Assembly: GCA_002359825.1 (NCBI GenBank)
Contig: DENY01000232.1
Span: 1,929 to 7,988, forward strand
DNA from: Bacteroidales bacterium UBA2632
GTDB taxonomy: Bacteria > Bacteroidota > Bacteroidia > Bacteroidales > Dysgonomonadaceae
Reading direction: 5' to 3'
DNA: 6,060 nucleotides
The notes under the pieces were generated by a model, which made no database searches, had not been told where the DNA came from, and saw nothing but the letters and a program-made list of their open reading frames with translations. The position numbers and the translations under genes are program-made. Shown piece after piece: positions 1-6,060 of the stretch. The first letter of the stretch is position 1; the number at the start of each line of letters is the position of its first letter.

Positions 1-898
1 CAATCACCGTGTCGGGTTGCAAGCCCATTAATTTTTTGATGGCCGAAGACGTATTGCCCTTTGCACGCTCTTCCAACATTTTACCCAACAAAATGAAAGC
101 AATGATAACACCCGCTGCTTCAAAATATACATGAGCCTCCAATCCCCTACTTGTCCAAAACTCTTCGAAAAAGATATTGAACACACTAAACAGATAGGCA
201 ATCCCTGTGCTGAGTGCAACCAACGTGTCCATATTAGCCGAAAATAGTTTTGCTTGTTTCCAGGCACCCACAAAGAATCGACGCCCAAAAATAAACAATA
301 TAGGTGTAGCCAATGCCCACATAATATAGTCGGCATAAGGAATATTCATAAACACCATCCCAATAAGAATTAAAGGAATAGCCAAAGCTACTGCACGAAT
401 AGTGTCACGTTTTAATTTTTTATATCTTTCTTGTTGCAATTGCTCCAAGTTTTCGCGCGAAGATTCTTTTTCTTCTATCAACAAATCGAAGCCCACTTCT
501 TTAAGAGCAGATTTCATATCTGATAGATTTGAAAGCTCAGGAATATATTCTATAATAGCTTTACCATTTGCGAAATTAACTGACGCATCAATAACGCCAG
601 GAACAAAAGTTAGCACATTCTGAGAACTCGAAGCGCAGGCGGCACATGTCATATTCATCACGGGAAAAGATTGTTTCACCGATTTGATTTGCCCTCCCGC
701 TATGCGCAACTTCGAAACAACCTCTTGAATTACTTCAGCTACATCGTCCTCTTCTTCTATAGTAAGCAACAACGCACGATTGTCATCTTCAAAATGAGCA
801 TCCGAAAGCTCTTCAACCGTTTTTAAAGAGGTCAAAAAATCAACAGGTGAAGAGGGAGATTGATTCAGTTGTATTGTATGTAAATTATTCTTTTCCAT
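1..898 (-). CDS. copA: Copper-translocating P1B-type ATPase (CopA-like), N-terminal part, truncated by the window edge
   Basis: This is probably an inner-membrane pump that exports Cu(I) from the cytoplasm using ATP. The ATG is at 898-896, and the frame stays open for 299 codons to the left edge. Residues 1-75 form an acidic extension without cysteines. Residues 78-142 are a heavy-metal-associated domain with the metal-binding motif M-T-C-A-A-C (Cys85 and Cys88) and the usual VPGV and ASVNF segments. A charged linker (142-165) leads to four hydrophobic segments at about 166-184, 191-209, 223-244 and 257-275, the number expected before the actuator domain. Family-typical stretches include NMDTLVALSTG (222-232), LLGKMLEERAKG (270-281) and IKKLMGLQPDTV (287-298). 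The actuator TGE, membrane CPC and phosphorylation DKTGT motifs lie outside the window, so copper rather than another soft metal is inferred from similarity. It is transcribed divergently from the peptidase gene, with its own promoter. No Shine-Dalgarno sequence is visible. Confidence 0.93.
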   Translation of the reverse strand, partial: MEKNNLHTIQLNQSPSSPVDFLTSLKTVEELSDAHFEDDNRALLLTIEEEDDVAEVIQEVVSKLRIAGGQIKSVKQSFPVMNMTCAACASSSQNVLTFVPGVIDASVNFANGKAIIEYIPELSNLSDMKSALKEVGFDLLIEEKESSRENLEQLQQERYKKLKRDTIRAVALAIPLILIGMVFMNIPYADYIMWALATPILFIFGRRFFVGAWKQAKLFSANMDTLVALSTGIAYLFSVFNIFFEEFWTSRGLEAHVYFEAAGVIIAFILLGKMLEERAKGNTSSAIKKLMGLQPDTVI

Positions 899-911
899 AA
901 TTGTAAATAAC

Positions 912-935
912 AAGTTAGACTCAAAGTTAGTCTAA
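912..935. promoter_or_regulatory. Putative operator: 12-bp tandem repeat and 7-7-7 inverted repeat over the copA -7 element
   Basis: Two adjacent 12-bp units, 912-923 and 924-935, share 10 of 12 bases (consensus AAGTTAGWCTMA). The same stretch contains a perfect inverted repeat, TTAGACT (915-921) and AGTCTAA (929-935), with a 7-nt spacer. The spacer is almost wholly the -7 element of the ATPase promoter, so a protein bound to the arms would flank or cover the -7 box and the start point. This placement suits a copper-responsive regulator, but no regulator gene is in the window. Both a dimer on the palindrome and an AraC-like protein on the direct repeats are possible. Confidence 0.5.
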
Positions 936-952
936 AAAAACAGAAAGCCAAA
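922..952 (-). promoter_or_regulatory. Bacteroidota-type promoter of the copper ATPase gene
   Basis: Read on the minus strand, TTTG (952-949) is followed by exactly 19 nt and then TAACTTTG (929-922). This is a full match to the Bacteroides consensus of -33 TTTG, about 19 nt, -7 TAnnTTTG. Transcription would begin near 915, giving a leader of roughly 15-20 nt before the ATG at 898. The match to a known consensus is seen directly; activity is inferred. Confidence 0.72.
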
Positions 953-962
953 TGTTGCTTTA

Positions 963-994
963 TTTGTAAAAGGTATTTTTTTATTGTACTTTCG
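963..994 (+). promoter_or_regulatory. Candidate promoter for the S9 peptidase gene
   Basis: On the plus strand TTTG (963-966) is followed by 20 nt and then TACTTTCG (987-994), which differs from TAnnTTTG at one position. It would start transcription around 1000, leaving a short, A/T-rich leader before the ATG at 1029. The match is weaker than that of the divergent ATPase promoter, and the surrounding DNA is so T-rich that chance matches are possible. It would drive the peptidase and perhaps the following GH123 genes. Confidence 0.4.
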
Positions 995-1028
995 CTTTGT
1001 TTAAATTTTATAACAATATTTCCGCTTA

Positions 1029-3872
1029 ATGAACAACATACAAACTATAGCAATAGCACTCACATGCTTGTTTTTGGCACAAACTTCGTTTGCTCAGAAA
1101 AAACAGTTAGATCATTCGGTTTATGACGATTGGAAAAGTCTCTCAAATATTTCGATAGATGACAAGGGCCGATTTACAGTTGCCATTATTACACCTCAAG
1201 AAGGTGACAGCAAATTGTTTATTCAAAACTTGAAAAAAAATAAAAATTTTTATCATAATCGTATCACAAGCTACAGCCTATCTGCTGATGGAAAACACAC
1301 GGTTGCGCTCCTGAAAGCTCCATTTGCTGACACACGTCAAGCAAAGATAGACAAAAAAAAGCCCGAGGATATGCCAAAGGACTCATTGCTGATTATTGAC
1401 AACGAGACTTTTACATTTCAAGTTATCCCCAATATAAAAGCATACAAGACTTCACAAGAATTAGGAGACTATGTAGCTTACACAACCACACTTACACCAG
1501 ACACGGCGTCAGTTGCAAACGACTCGACAAGCATTGTCACGGACTCAATCAATAGCAAACCAAAAAAGAAAAATAACAGCAAAAAGAAGGAACTACTCGT
1601 ACTGCACAATATCAAAACACATAAGCAAGACACACTCCACAATACCAAGGAGTATATCTTTAATAAATATGGTAATGCATTTGCTGCAACTATCGAACCC
1701 GATAAAAAAGATTCGACTGAGACACCGGGCGTAATATTCATCGATTTAAACAACTTCGACAAGAAACGTATCTCAAATGGAAAAGTAGAATACAAAGCAT
1801 TGAGCTTTGACAACAAAGGTGAACAACTGACCTACCTCTCTACGATAGACACCTCAAAAGTGGAGCAAAAAGTATTTGATGTTCGCTATTTCAAACACCA
1901 TTTAGACTCTGCTATTGTAATTGCGGACTCAAGCACAGTGGGGTTGCCCGAAAATTGGATTTTCAATGAACACAGTTCTCCTTATTTCAGTGAAGACGGA
2001 AAAAGAATTATAATTGGCAGTTCGCCACGCCAAGAGTCCAAAGATACCACCATAGTTGATTTTGAAGTAGCATCTCTGGATATCTGGCATTGGAAAGATC
2101 CAGCTCTACAACCTCAACAATTGATGAGCCTCTCCAATGACTTAAAAAGAAAGTATACTGGAGTAATTCATTTAGACAAGCATAATGCATTCACTATATT
2201 AGGTAGTGAAGAGGTGCCTTACACCAATATTTCAAATGAAGGTAGTGGTCGATATGCACTGTTATATACAGATATCCCTTATCGATTGGAGAGCCAATGG
2301 AATTCAACTTTTTACGACGCATGGGTGTACGATTTAGAAACAAACAAAACAACGCCAGTTGGCACGTCTATTCGGAGTAGGCCATCTCTTTCGGCTCAAG
2401 GAAATTATGTTTATTGGTTTGATATGGAAGAGGGTGATTGGTTGGTTTACGATAATAAAACGGCTAAGACTGTTAATATTACGAAGGATATTCCTGTAAA
2501 CTTTTGGGATGAAAAAAGCGACGTACCCAGCAAACCAGGTCCTTACGGATCTCCTGTGTGGGGAGAAGATGATGCATACATGCTGGTGTATGATGCTTTC
2601 GACATTTGGAAAATTGATCCTCAAAATCAAACAAAAGCACAAAATATTACACAAGAGTTGGGCCGAAAGGACTCTATCACATTCCGTTACAAGAGCACAG
2701 AAAAAGAAAAACGTTATGTTGAACCCAACGAAACATTGCTATTGGAAGCTTTTGACAACAAATCAAAAGAGTCTGGATTTTACACCTACAATCCTACACA
2801 AAAAAGAAATAGTATCAAGAAGCTTGTGTTAGATAAATTCACTTTCTCATCTGTCACAAAGGCAAAAGAAAATGACGTAGTTGTATTTGAGAAAAGCAAC
2901 TTCAATACATCGCCCGATCTGTATGTTACGAGCAATTGGTGGAAATCATCAGACAAACTCACAGACATCAATCCGCAAATGAAAGATTACAAATGGGGTA
3001 CACCCGAGCTATTCTCTTGGACGTCGTTTGATGGAGAAGCCTTGCAAGGCATAGTGTATAAACCTGAAAACTTTGATGAAACGAAGAAGTATCCGGTTAT
3101 GATTTATTTCTACGAAAGACATTCTGATAACTTATATAGATACATGCCTCCTGCACCGAGTGCCTCTATTATTAACATACCCTTCTTCAGCAGTAGAGAT
3201 TATATTGTTTTCACGCCTGACATTCATTATAAAGTGGGGCAACCAGGACAGGATGCTTACAACTCAATAGTTGCGGGTGCTGAAGCACTTGCCAAAAACG
3301 ATTGGGTGGACAATGATAATATGGCCATTCAAGGACAAAGTTGGGGAGGATATCAAGTAGCCTATTTGGTGACTCAAACTGACATGTTTAAAGCTGCAGG
3401 AGCGGGTGCTCCAGTGTCAAATATGACGAGTGCTTACGGAGGAATTCGTTGGGAATCGGGTCGAAGCAGACAAATTCAGTATGAAAAAGGACAGTCTCGT
3501 TTAGGAACAACATTGAACGAATCTTTACAAACTTATATTGACAACTCTCCCATCTTCTTTATAGATCGTGTAAACACACCTTTGCTCATTATGCACAACG
3601 ATAATGATGGTGCAGTGCCATGGTATCAAGGGATTGAACTCTTTATGGGATTGAGAAGATTGGAAAAGCCCGTGTGGTTGCTACAATACAATAACGAAGC
3701 GCACAATTTGAAAGAGAGACGCAATAGGAAAGACCTCTCAATACGTTTACAACAATTTTTCGATCATTACCTGAAAGGGGAACCTGCACCCGTATGGATG
3801 ACTCGTGGTTTACCTGCAATTAAGAAAGGAAAAGATTGGGGATATGATTTAGATTTGAATTATAAAGATTAA
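1029..3872 (+). CDS. Secreted S9-family serine peptidase (prolyl oligopeptidase-like)
   Basis: This is probably a periplasmic or exported serine peptidase acting on peptides. Residues 1-22 are a type I signal peptide ending S-F-A, with Gln23 next, the common Bacteroidota arrangement in which the new N-terminal Gln can cyclise. Residues about 25-650 are a long beta-rich region, presumed to be the propeller that filters substrates in S9 enzymes. It is interrupted by a Lys-rich low-complexity stretch at 177-187. The alpha/beta-hydrolase domain begins near 656. The nucleophile elbow is G-Q-S-W-G-G with Ser771. The motif H-N-D-N-D-G-A-V-P supplies Asp860, and N-E-A-H-N-L supplies His892, in the order and spacing expected of S9 enzymes. 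At 947 residues it is longer than classical DPP IV or prolyl oligopeptidase (about 700-760), but long homologues with a Lys-rich insert are known in Bacteroidota. The ATG start is chosen because it directly precedes the signal peptide. Specificity (dipeptidyl, acyl-aminoacyl or endopeptidase) cannot be told. The stop lies 40 nt before the GH123 ATG. Confidence 0.92.
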   Translation: MNNIQTIAIALTCLFLAQTSFAQKKQLDHSVYDDWKSLSNISIDDKGRFTVAIITPQEGDSKLFIQNLKKNKNFYHNRITSYSLSADGKHTVALLKAPFADTRQAKIDKKKPEDMPKDSLLIIDNETFTFQVIPNIKAYKTSQELGDYVAYTTTLTPDTASVANDSTSIVTDSINSKPKKKNNSKKKELLVLHNIKTHKQDTLHNTKEYIFNKYGNAFAATIEPDKKDSTETPGVIFIDLNNFDKKRISNGKVEYKALSFDNKGEQLTYLSTIDTSKVEQKVFDVRYFKHHLDSAIVIADSSTVGLPENWIFNEHSSPYFSEDGKRIIIGSSPRQESKDTTIVDFEVASLDIWHWKDPALQPQQLMSLSNDLKRKYTGVIHLDKHNAFTILGSEEVPYTNISNEGSGRYALLYTDIPYRLESQWNSTFYDAWVYDLETNKTTPVGTSIRSRPSLSAQGNYVYWFDMEEGDWLVYDNKTAKTVNITKDIPVNFWDEKSDVPSKPGPYGSPVWGEDDAYMLVYDAFDIWKIDPQNQTKAQNITQELGRKDSITFRYKSTEKEKRYVEPNETLLLEAFDNKSKESGFYTYNPTQKRNSIKKLVLDKFTFSSVTKAKENDVVVFEKSNFNTSPDLYVTSNWWKSSDKLTDINPQMKDYKWGTPELFSWTSFDGEALQGIVYKPENFDETKKYPVMIYFYERHSDNLYRYMPPAPSASIINIPFFSSRDYIVFTPDIHYKVGQPGQDAYNSIVAGAEALAKNDWVDNDNMAIQGQSWGGYQVAYLVTQTDMFKAAGAGAPVSNMTSAYGGIRWESGRSRQIQYEKGQSRLGTTLNESLQTYIDNSPIFFIDRVNTPLLIMHNDNDGAVPWYQGIELFMGLRRLEKPVWLLQYNNEAHNLKERRNRKDLSIRLQQFFDHYLKGEPAPVWMTRGLPAIKKGKDWGYDLDLNYKD

Positions 3873-3912
3873 AATAAGTATCTTGAAACAAACTTTTAAA
3901 CTATCATCAAAA

Positions 3913-5712
3913 ATGCGACTAACAATAAAGCATACAATTCAGAATGCACTGATTTCATTGTTCACTATAGTTACCTTGGTGAGTTGTACGCAACAAAGTG
4001 TTCAAAAAGATTGCTCAACTTACGAAGAAGCCAAAATACCGGTTGAAGTAACAACAGATTGGACAGCAGTCTCTGCCGGATTGCAAGCCTCAATAGGAAG
4101 TATTGACAACTTGTACATGCAACACGAAGTTCCGGAAGTAGCTCAAAGCGCAAACTGGAGTGGAAGAGCTTGGAAAAGTGAAAGAATATCTGCTCAAATC
4201 GTTCTTTGGAGCAAAGAAAGTGTTCCCAGTGTAGAACTCAAACTCTCCGATTTTAAAACAGAAAATGGAGCAACTATCAGTGCCGACAATACTCAAACAC
4301 GCTTTGTTCGCTATGTTATAACGGATGAATTTGCAGGAGGATGTGGTCATCGCAAACCTGAAGATTTCGCTCAATCATTGAGTCCAGATGCATTAGACAA
4401 TGTGGACTGCATGAACATAAATGCAGAGACTACTCGTCCTGTGTGGATTAGCATCGACGTTCCCTCTGATGCGGTTGCTGGAAACTACACAGCCAATTTA
4501 GAACTGTTTGCCAATGGCAAAAAGAAACAAAGCTTCACCCTCAACCTCAATGTTCTGGATAAGACGCTACCTCACTACACCGATTGGAGTTTCCATTTAG
4601 ATCTGTGGCAAAATCCTTATGCCGTTGCACGCACCGAAGGTGTTGAACCTTGGTCAGAAGCACATTGGGAAGCATTGAAACCCGCCATGCAAATGCTGGC
4701 AAATGCAGGACAGAAAGTAATAACTGCAACCCTGAACAAACGCCCCTGGAACGGACAAACTGAGGATCCTTTTGATAGTATGATTGAATGGAAAAAGAAA
4801 ACAGATGGCACATGGGAATATGATTATACTGCTTTTGACAATTGGGTGGAATTTATGATGGACTTGGGCATCACCAAGCAAATTAACTGCTATTCAATGG
4901 TTCCGTGGGGCAATATCTTTTTCTATTTTGATGAAGAAACAAACGAAGAAGTGAAAATGACAGCAGCACCGGGAACAAAAGAGTATGCTGAACTTTGGAA
5001 ACCATTCCTCATTGATTTCACAAAACACTTAAAAACCAAAGGATGGGAGAACAAAACACTCATTGCAATGGACGAACGCTTGCCCGATGAGATGAAAGCA
5101 GTTCTTTCATTATTGAACGAAATAGCACCATCATTGGGAGTTGCTTTGGCCGACAATCAGAAAAGTTACAAACTGTATCCCGATCAATTGGTTGATTTGT
5201 GTGTGGCACATGGTGCTACAGTGGATGCGGAAGATAGGGCCTATCGTGCCGAGAAAAACTATGTTACCACTTGGTATGTTTGTTGTGTGGAAAAATTCCC
5301 CAATACACATACATTTTCTCAACCCACCGAAGCAGCATTTATAGGTTGGTACACCATGGCTGCAGATTTTGATGGATTCTTACGTTGGGCATACAATAGC
5401 TATACAAAAGATGCACTTGTTGATTCTCGATTCAGAACATGGCCTGCAGGCGAATGTTTTCTTGTTTATCCTAATGCACGTAGTTCCATCCGTTTTGAAC
5501 GATTGATGGAAGGTGTTCAAGACGCAGAGAAAATTAGAATTGTAAGAAATGAACTTGAAAAAGACGCCTCAGCAAAAGGAAAGCAAAAACTAACTAAGTT
5601 GAATGAAATATTGGAAGCATTTAATGTATTGGAGAGACCTGAAAACATAAAAGAAATGCTTGCAAATGGTAAAGAGTTTTTGAATAATGAAGCGCTCTTT
5701 AATTTAAAATAG
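3913..5712 (+). CDS. GH123-family (DUF4091) lipoprotein, probable beta-N-acetylgalactosaminidase
   Basis: Family members remove terminal beta-linked GalNAc from glycans such as glycosphingolipids, using the substrate's own acetamido group in catalysis. The protein is 599 aa from the ATG at 3913. Residues 1-24 form a lipoprotein signal with lipobox L-V-S-C (Cys25 lipidated). An in-frame TTG at 3883 would add ten residues and an unusually long n-region, so the ATG is preferred. A beta-sandwich-like N-terminal domain (about 50-220) precedes the catalytic domain (about 225-560). The adjacent Asp-Glu pair expected for GH123 is Asp387-Glu388 in the segment I-A-M-D-E-R. Further family signatures are D-G-F-L-R-W-A-Y-N (487-495) and the C-terminal stretch R-S-S-I-R-F-E-R-L (523-531) followed by E-G-V-Q-D. 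The mature part holds eight further cysteines. It follows the S9 peptidase in the same direction and is followed by a close paralogue. The family call is firm; the exact substrate is inferred, because not all GH123/DUF4091 proteins have been tested. Confidence 0.87.
   Translation: MRLTIKHTIQNALISLFTIVTLVSCTQQSVQKDCSTYEEAKIPVEVTTDWTAVSAGLQASIGSIDNLYMQHEVPEVAQSANWSGRAWKSERISAQIVLWSKESVPSVELKLSDFKTENGATISADNTQTRFVRYVITDEFAGGCGHRKPEDFAQSLSPDALDNVDCMNINAETTRPVWISIDVPSDAVAGNYTANLELFANGKKKQSFTLNLNVLDKTLPHYTDWSFHLDLWQNPYAVARTEGVEPWSEAHWEALKPAMQMLANAGQKVITATLNKRPWNGQTEDPFDSMIEWKKKTDGTWEYDYTAFDNWVEFMMDLGITKQINCYSMVPWGNIFFYFDEETNEEVKMTAAPGTKEYAELWKPFLIDFTKHLKTKGWENKTLIAMDERLPDEMKAVLSLLNEIAPSLGVALADNQKSYKLYPDQLVDLCVAHGATVDAEDRAYRAEKNYVTTWYVCCVEKFPNTHTFSQPTEAAFIGWYTMAADFDGFLRWAYNSYTKDALVDSRFRTWPAGECFLVYPNARSSIRFERLMEGVQDAEKIRIVRNELEKDASAKGKQKLTKLNEILEAFNVLERPENIKEMLANGKEFLNNEALFNLK
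4009..4209 (+). repeat. First copy of a 201-bp direct repeat (GH123 paralogues)
   Basis: This stretch aligns without gaps to 5860-6060. I count 15 differences in 201 bases (about 92.5% identity), of which 9 are synonymous and 6 change the residue. It covers the start of the mature GH123 protein from D-C-S-T-Y-E-E onward. Identity falls off abruptly to the left, in the signal-peptide coding region. The second copy is cut by the window edge, so the repeat probably extends further right. Confidence 0.95.
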
Positions 5713-5736
5713 ATTCCAAAATTATTTATCAAACCC

Positions 5737-5759
5737 TCCAATAAATCTATTGGATTTTT
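5737..5759 (+). terminator. Terminator-like hairpin between the two GH123 genes
   Basis: TCCAATA (5737-5743) and TATTGGA (5748-5754) form a perfect 7-bp stem with a 4-nt loop, followed directly by five T (5755-5759). The form is that of an intrinsic terminator, but the stem is short and A/T-rich, and it ends only 16 nt before the next ATG. It may terminate partially or shape the mRNA between the paralogues. No -33/-7 promoter is visible between it and the next gene, which argues against a complete stop. Confidence 0.45.
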
Positions 5760-5775
5760 AAAACTAACAATTAAA

Positions 5776-6060
5776 ATGAAAGTATCAAATCAAAAAACAT
5801 TATTGCTTTTATTAGCCGTGCTATTTCTTTCAGCTTGCAATCAGCAAACGACAAAGAGAGATTGCTCAACTTATGAAGAAGCCAAACTACCTGTCGAAGT
5901 AACAACAGATTGGACAGCAGTTTCTGCCGGATTGCAAGCTTCAATAGGAAGTATTGACAACCTATACATGCAACATGAAGTTCCGGAAGTAACTCAAAGT
6001 ACAAACTGGAGTGGAAAAGCTTGGAAAGGTGAAAGAATGTCTGCTCAAATCGTTCTTTGG
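5776..6060 (+). CDS. Second GH123-family lipoprotein, N-terminal part, truncated by the window edge
   Basis: The ATG at 5776 opens a frame that runs 95 codons to the right edge. Residues 1-20 are a compact lipoprotein signal with a run of leucines and the lipobox L-S-A-C (Cys21). From Asp29 onward the protein matches the upstream GH123 lipoprotein at 61 of 67 residues (I/L, A/T, A/T, R/K, S/G and I/M changes). It is therefore a tandem paralogue and presumably also a beta-N-acetylgalactosaminidase-like enzyme, although its catalytic domain is not in the window and intactness cannot be judged. The two signal peptides differ in length and sequence, yet both specify lipidation. The start is supported by the signal peptide and an A-rich leader. 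It lies 63 nt after its paralogue and is probably read from the same transcript. Confidence 0.88.
   Translation, partial: MKVSNQKTLLLLLAVLFLSACNQQTTKRDCSTYEEAKLPVEVTTDWTAVSAGLQASIGSIDNLYMQHEVPEVTQSTNWSGKAWKGERMSAQIVLW
5860..6060 (+). repeat. Second copy of the 201-bp direct repeat (continues past the edge)
   Basis: This is the counterpart of 4009-4209, at about 92.5% identity and offset by 1851 bp. All differences are base substitutions; there are no gaps. It begins eight residues after the lipidated cysteine of the second GH123 protein. The offset fits duplication of one complete gene plus its spacer. Confidence 0.95.

Noticed and set aside
28..623. Open frames of about 102 aa (minus strand, 28-336) and 73 aa (plus strand, 402-623)
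   Set aside because: Both overlap the copper ATPase in other frames. The ATPase frame gives clear family motifs throughout, while these give no recognisable protein.
899..1028. Possible small RNA or riboswitch in the divergent intergenic region
   Set aside because: The 130-bp region is accounted for by two promoters and the repeat. Beyond the 7-bp operator palindrome I see no stable folded structure or known riboswitch core.
1478..1816. 112-aa minus-strand frame rich in Leu/Phe/Ser, resembling a membrane protein
   Set aside because: It is the antisense of the Lys/Asn/Thr-rich part of the peptidase. Complementing Lys codons yields Phe/Leu runs, which explains the apparent membrane segment.
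3850..3857. TAGATTTG matching the -7 consensus at the end of the peptidase gene, as a promoter for the GH123 gene
   Set aside because: No TTTG or TTG lies at the expected 19-nt spacing upstream, and such short A/T-rich matches arise by chance inside genes.
3883..3912. In-frame TTG at 3883 as the start of the first GH123 gene
   Set aside because: It lies only 10 nt after the peptidase stop and would add ten residues to the n-region of a lipoprotein signal that is already complete from the ATG at 3913. TTG starts are uncommon in Bacteroidota.
3971..6004. Two similar minus-strand frames (3971-4153 and 5771-6004) that look like a conserved small-protein pair
   Set aside because: Their similarity is fully explained by the duplicated GH123 coding sequence on the other strand. 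They have no independent support.

Overview
The window looks like a piece of a Bacteroidales (Bacteroidota) chromosome. It is AT-rich. Its intergenic region carries promoter elements of the Bacteroides type (-33 TTTG, about 19 nt, -7 TAnnTTTG). The starts lack Shine-Dalgarno sequences but have A/T-rich leaders. The exported proteins carry Bacteroidota-style signals: a type I signal peptide followed by Gln, and short lipoprotein signals. Genus cannot be fixed from the sequence alone.

Layout: (1) 1-898, minus strand, is the N-terminal 299 codons of a CopA-type copper-exporting P1B ATPase; the rest lies beyond the left edge. (2) 899-1028 is a divergent intergenic region. It holds a well-matched promoter for the ATPase with a repeat-based putative operator over its -7 element, and a weaker candidate promoter for the rightward genes. 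(3) 1029-3872, plus strand, is a secreted S9-family (prolyl oligopeptidase-like) serine peptidase of 947 aa with an intact Ser/Asp/His triad. (4) 3913-5712, plus strand, is a lipoprotein of the GH123 (formerly DUF4091) family, a probable beta-N-acetylgalactosaminidase. (5) 5713-5775 is a short gap with a terminator-like hairpin. (6) 5776 to the right edge is the start of a second GH123 lipoprotein, a tandem paralogue about 92% identical in DNA to the first over the shared mature N-terminus but with a different signal peptide.

The copper ATPase is functionally separate from the rightward genes. The peptidase and the two GH123 genes lie in one direction with short gaps (40 and 63 nt) and may be co-transcribed. 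Together they suggest breakdown, in the cell envelope, of GalNAc-containing glycoconjugates and of peptides; this role is inferred. No SusC/SusD pair, sulfatase or regulator is visible, so a complete polysaccharide-utilisation locus cannot be claimed.

I see no RNA gene, insertion sequence, CRISPR array, phage feature or clearly new defence-type system. The most interesting points are the duplicated GH123 genes with a sharp identity boundary and the architecture of the copA control region.
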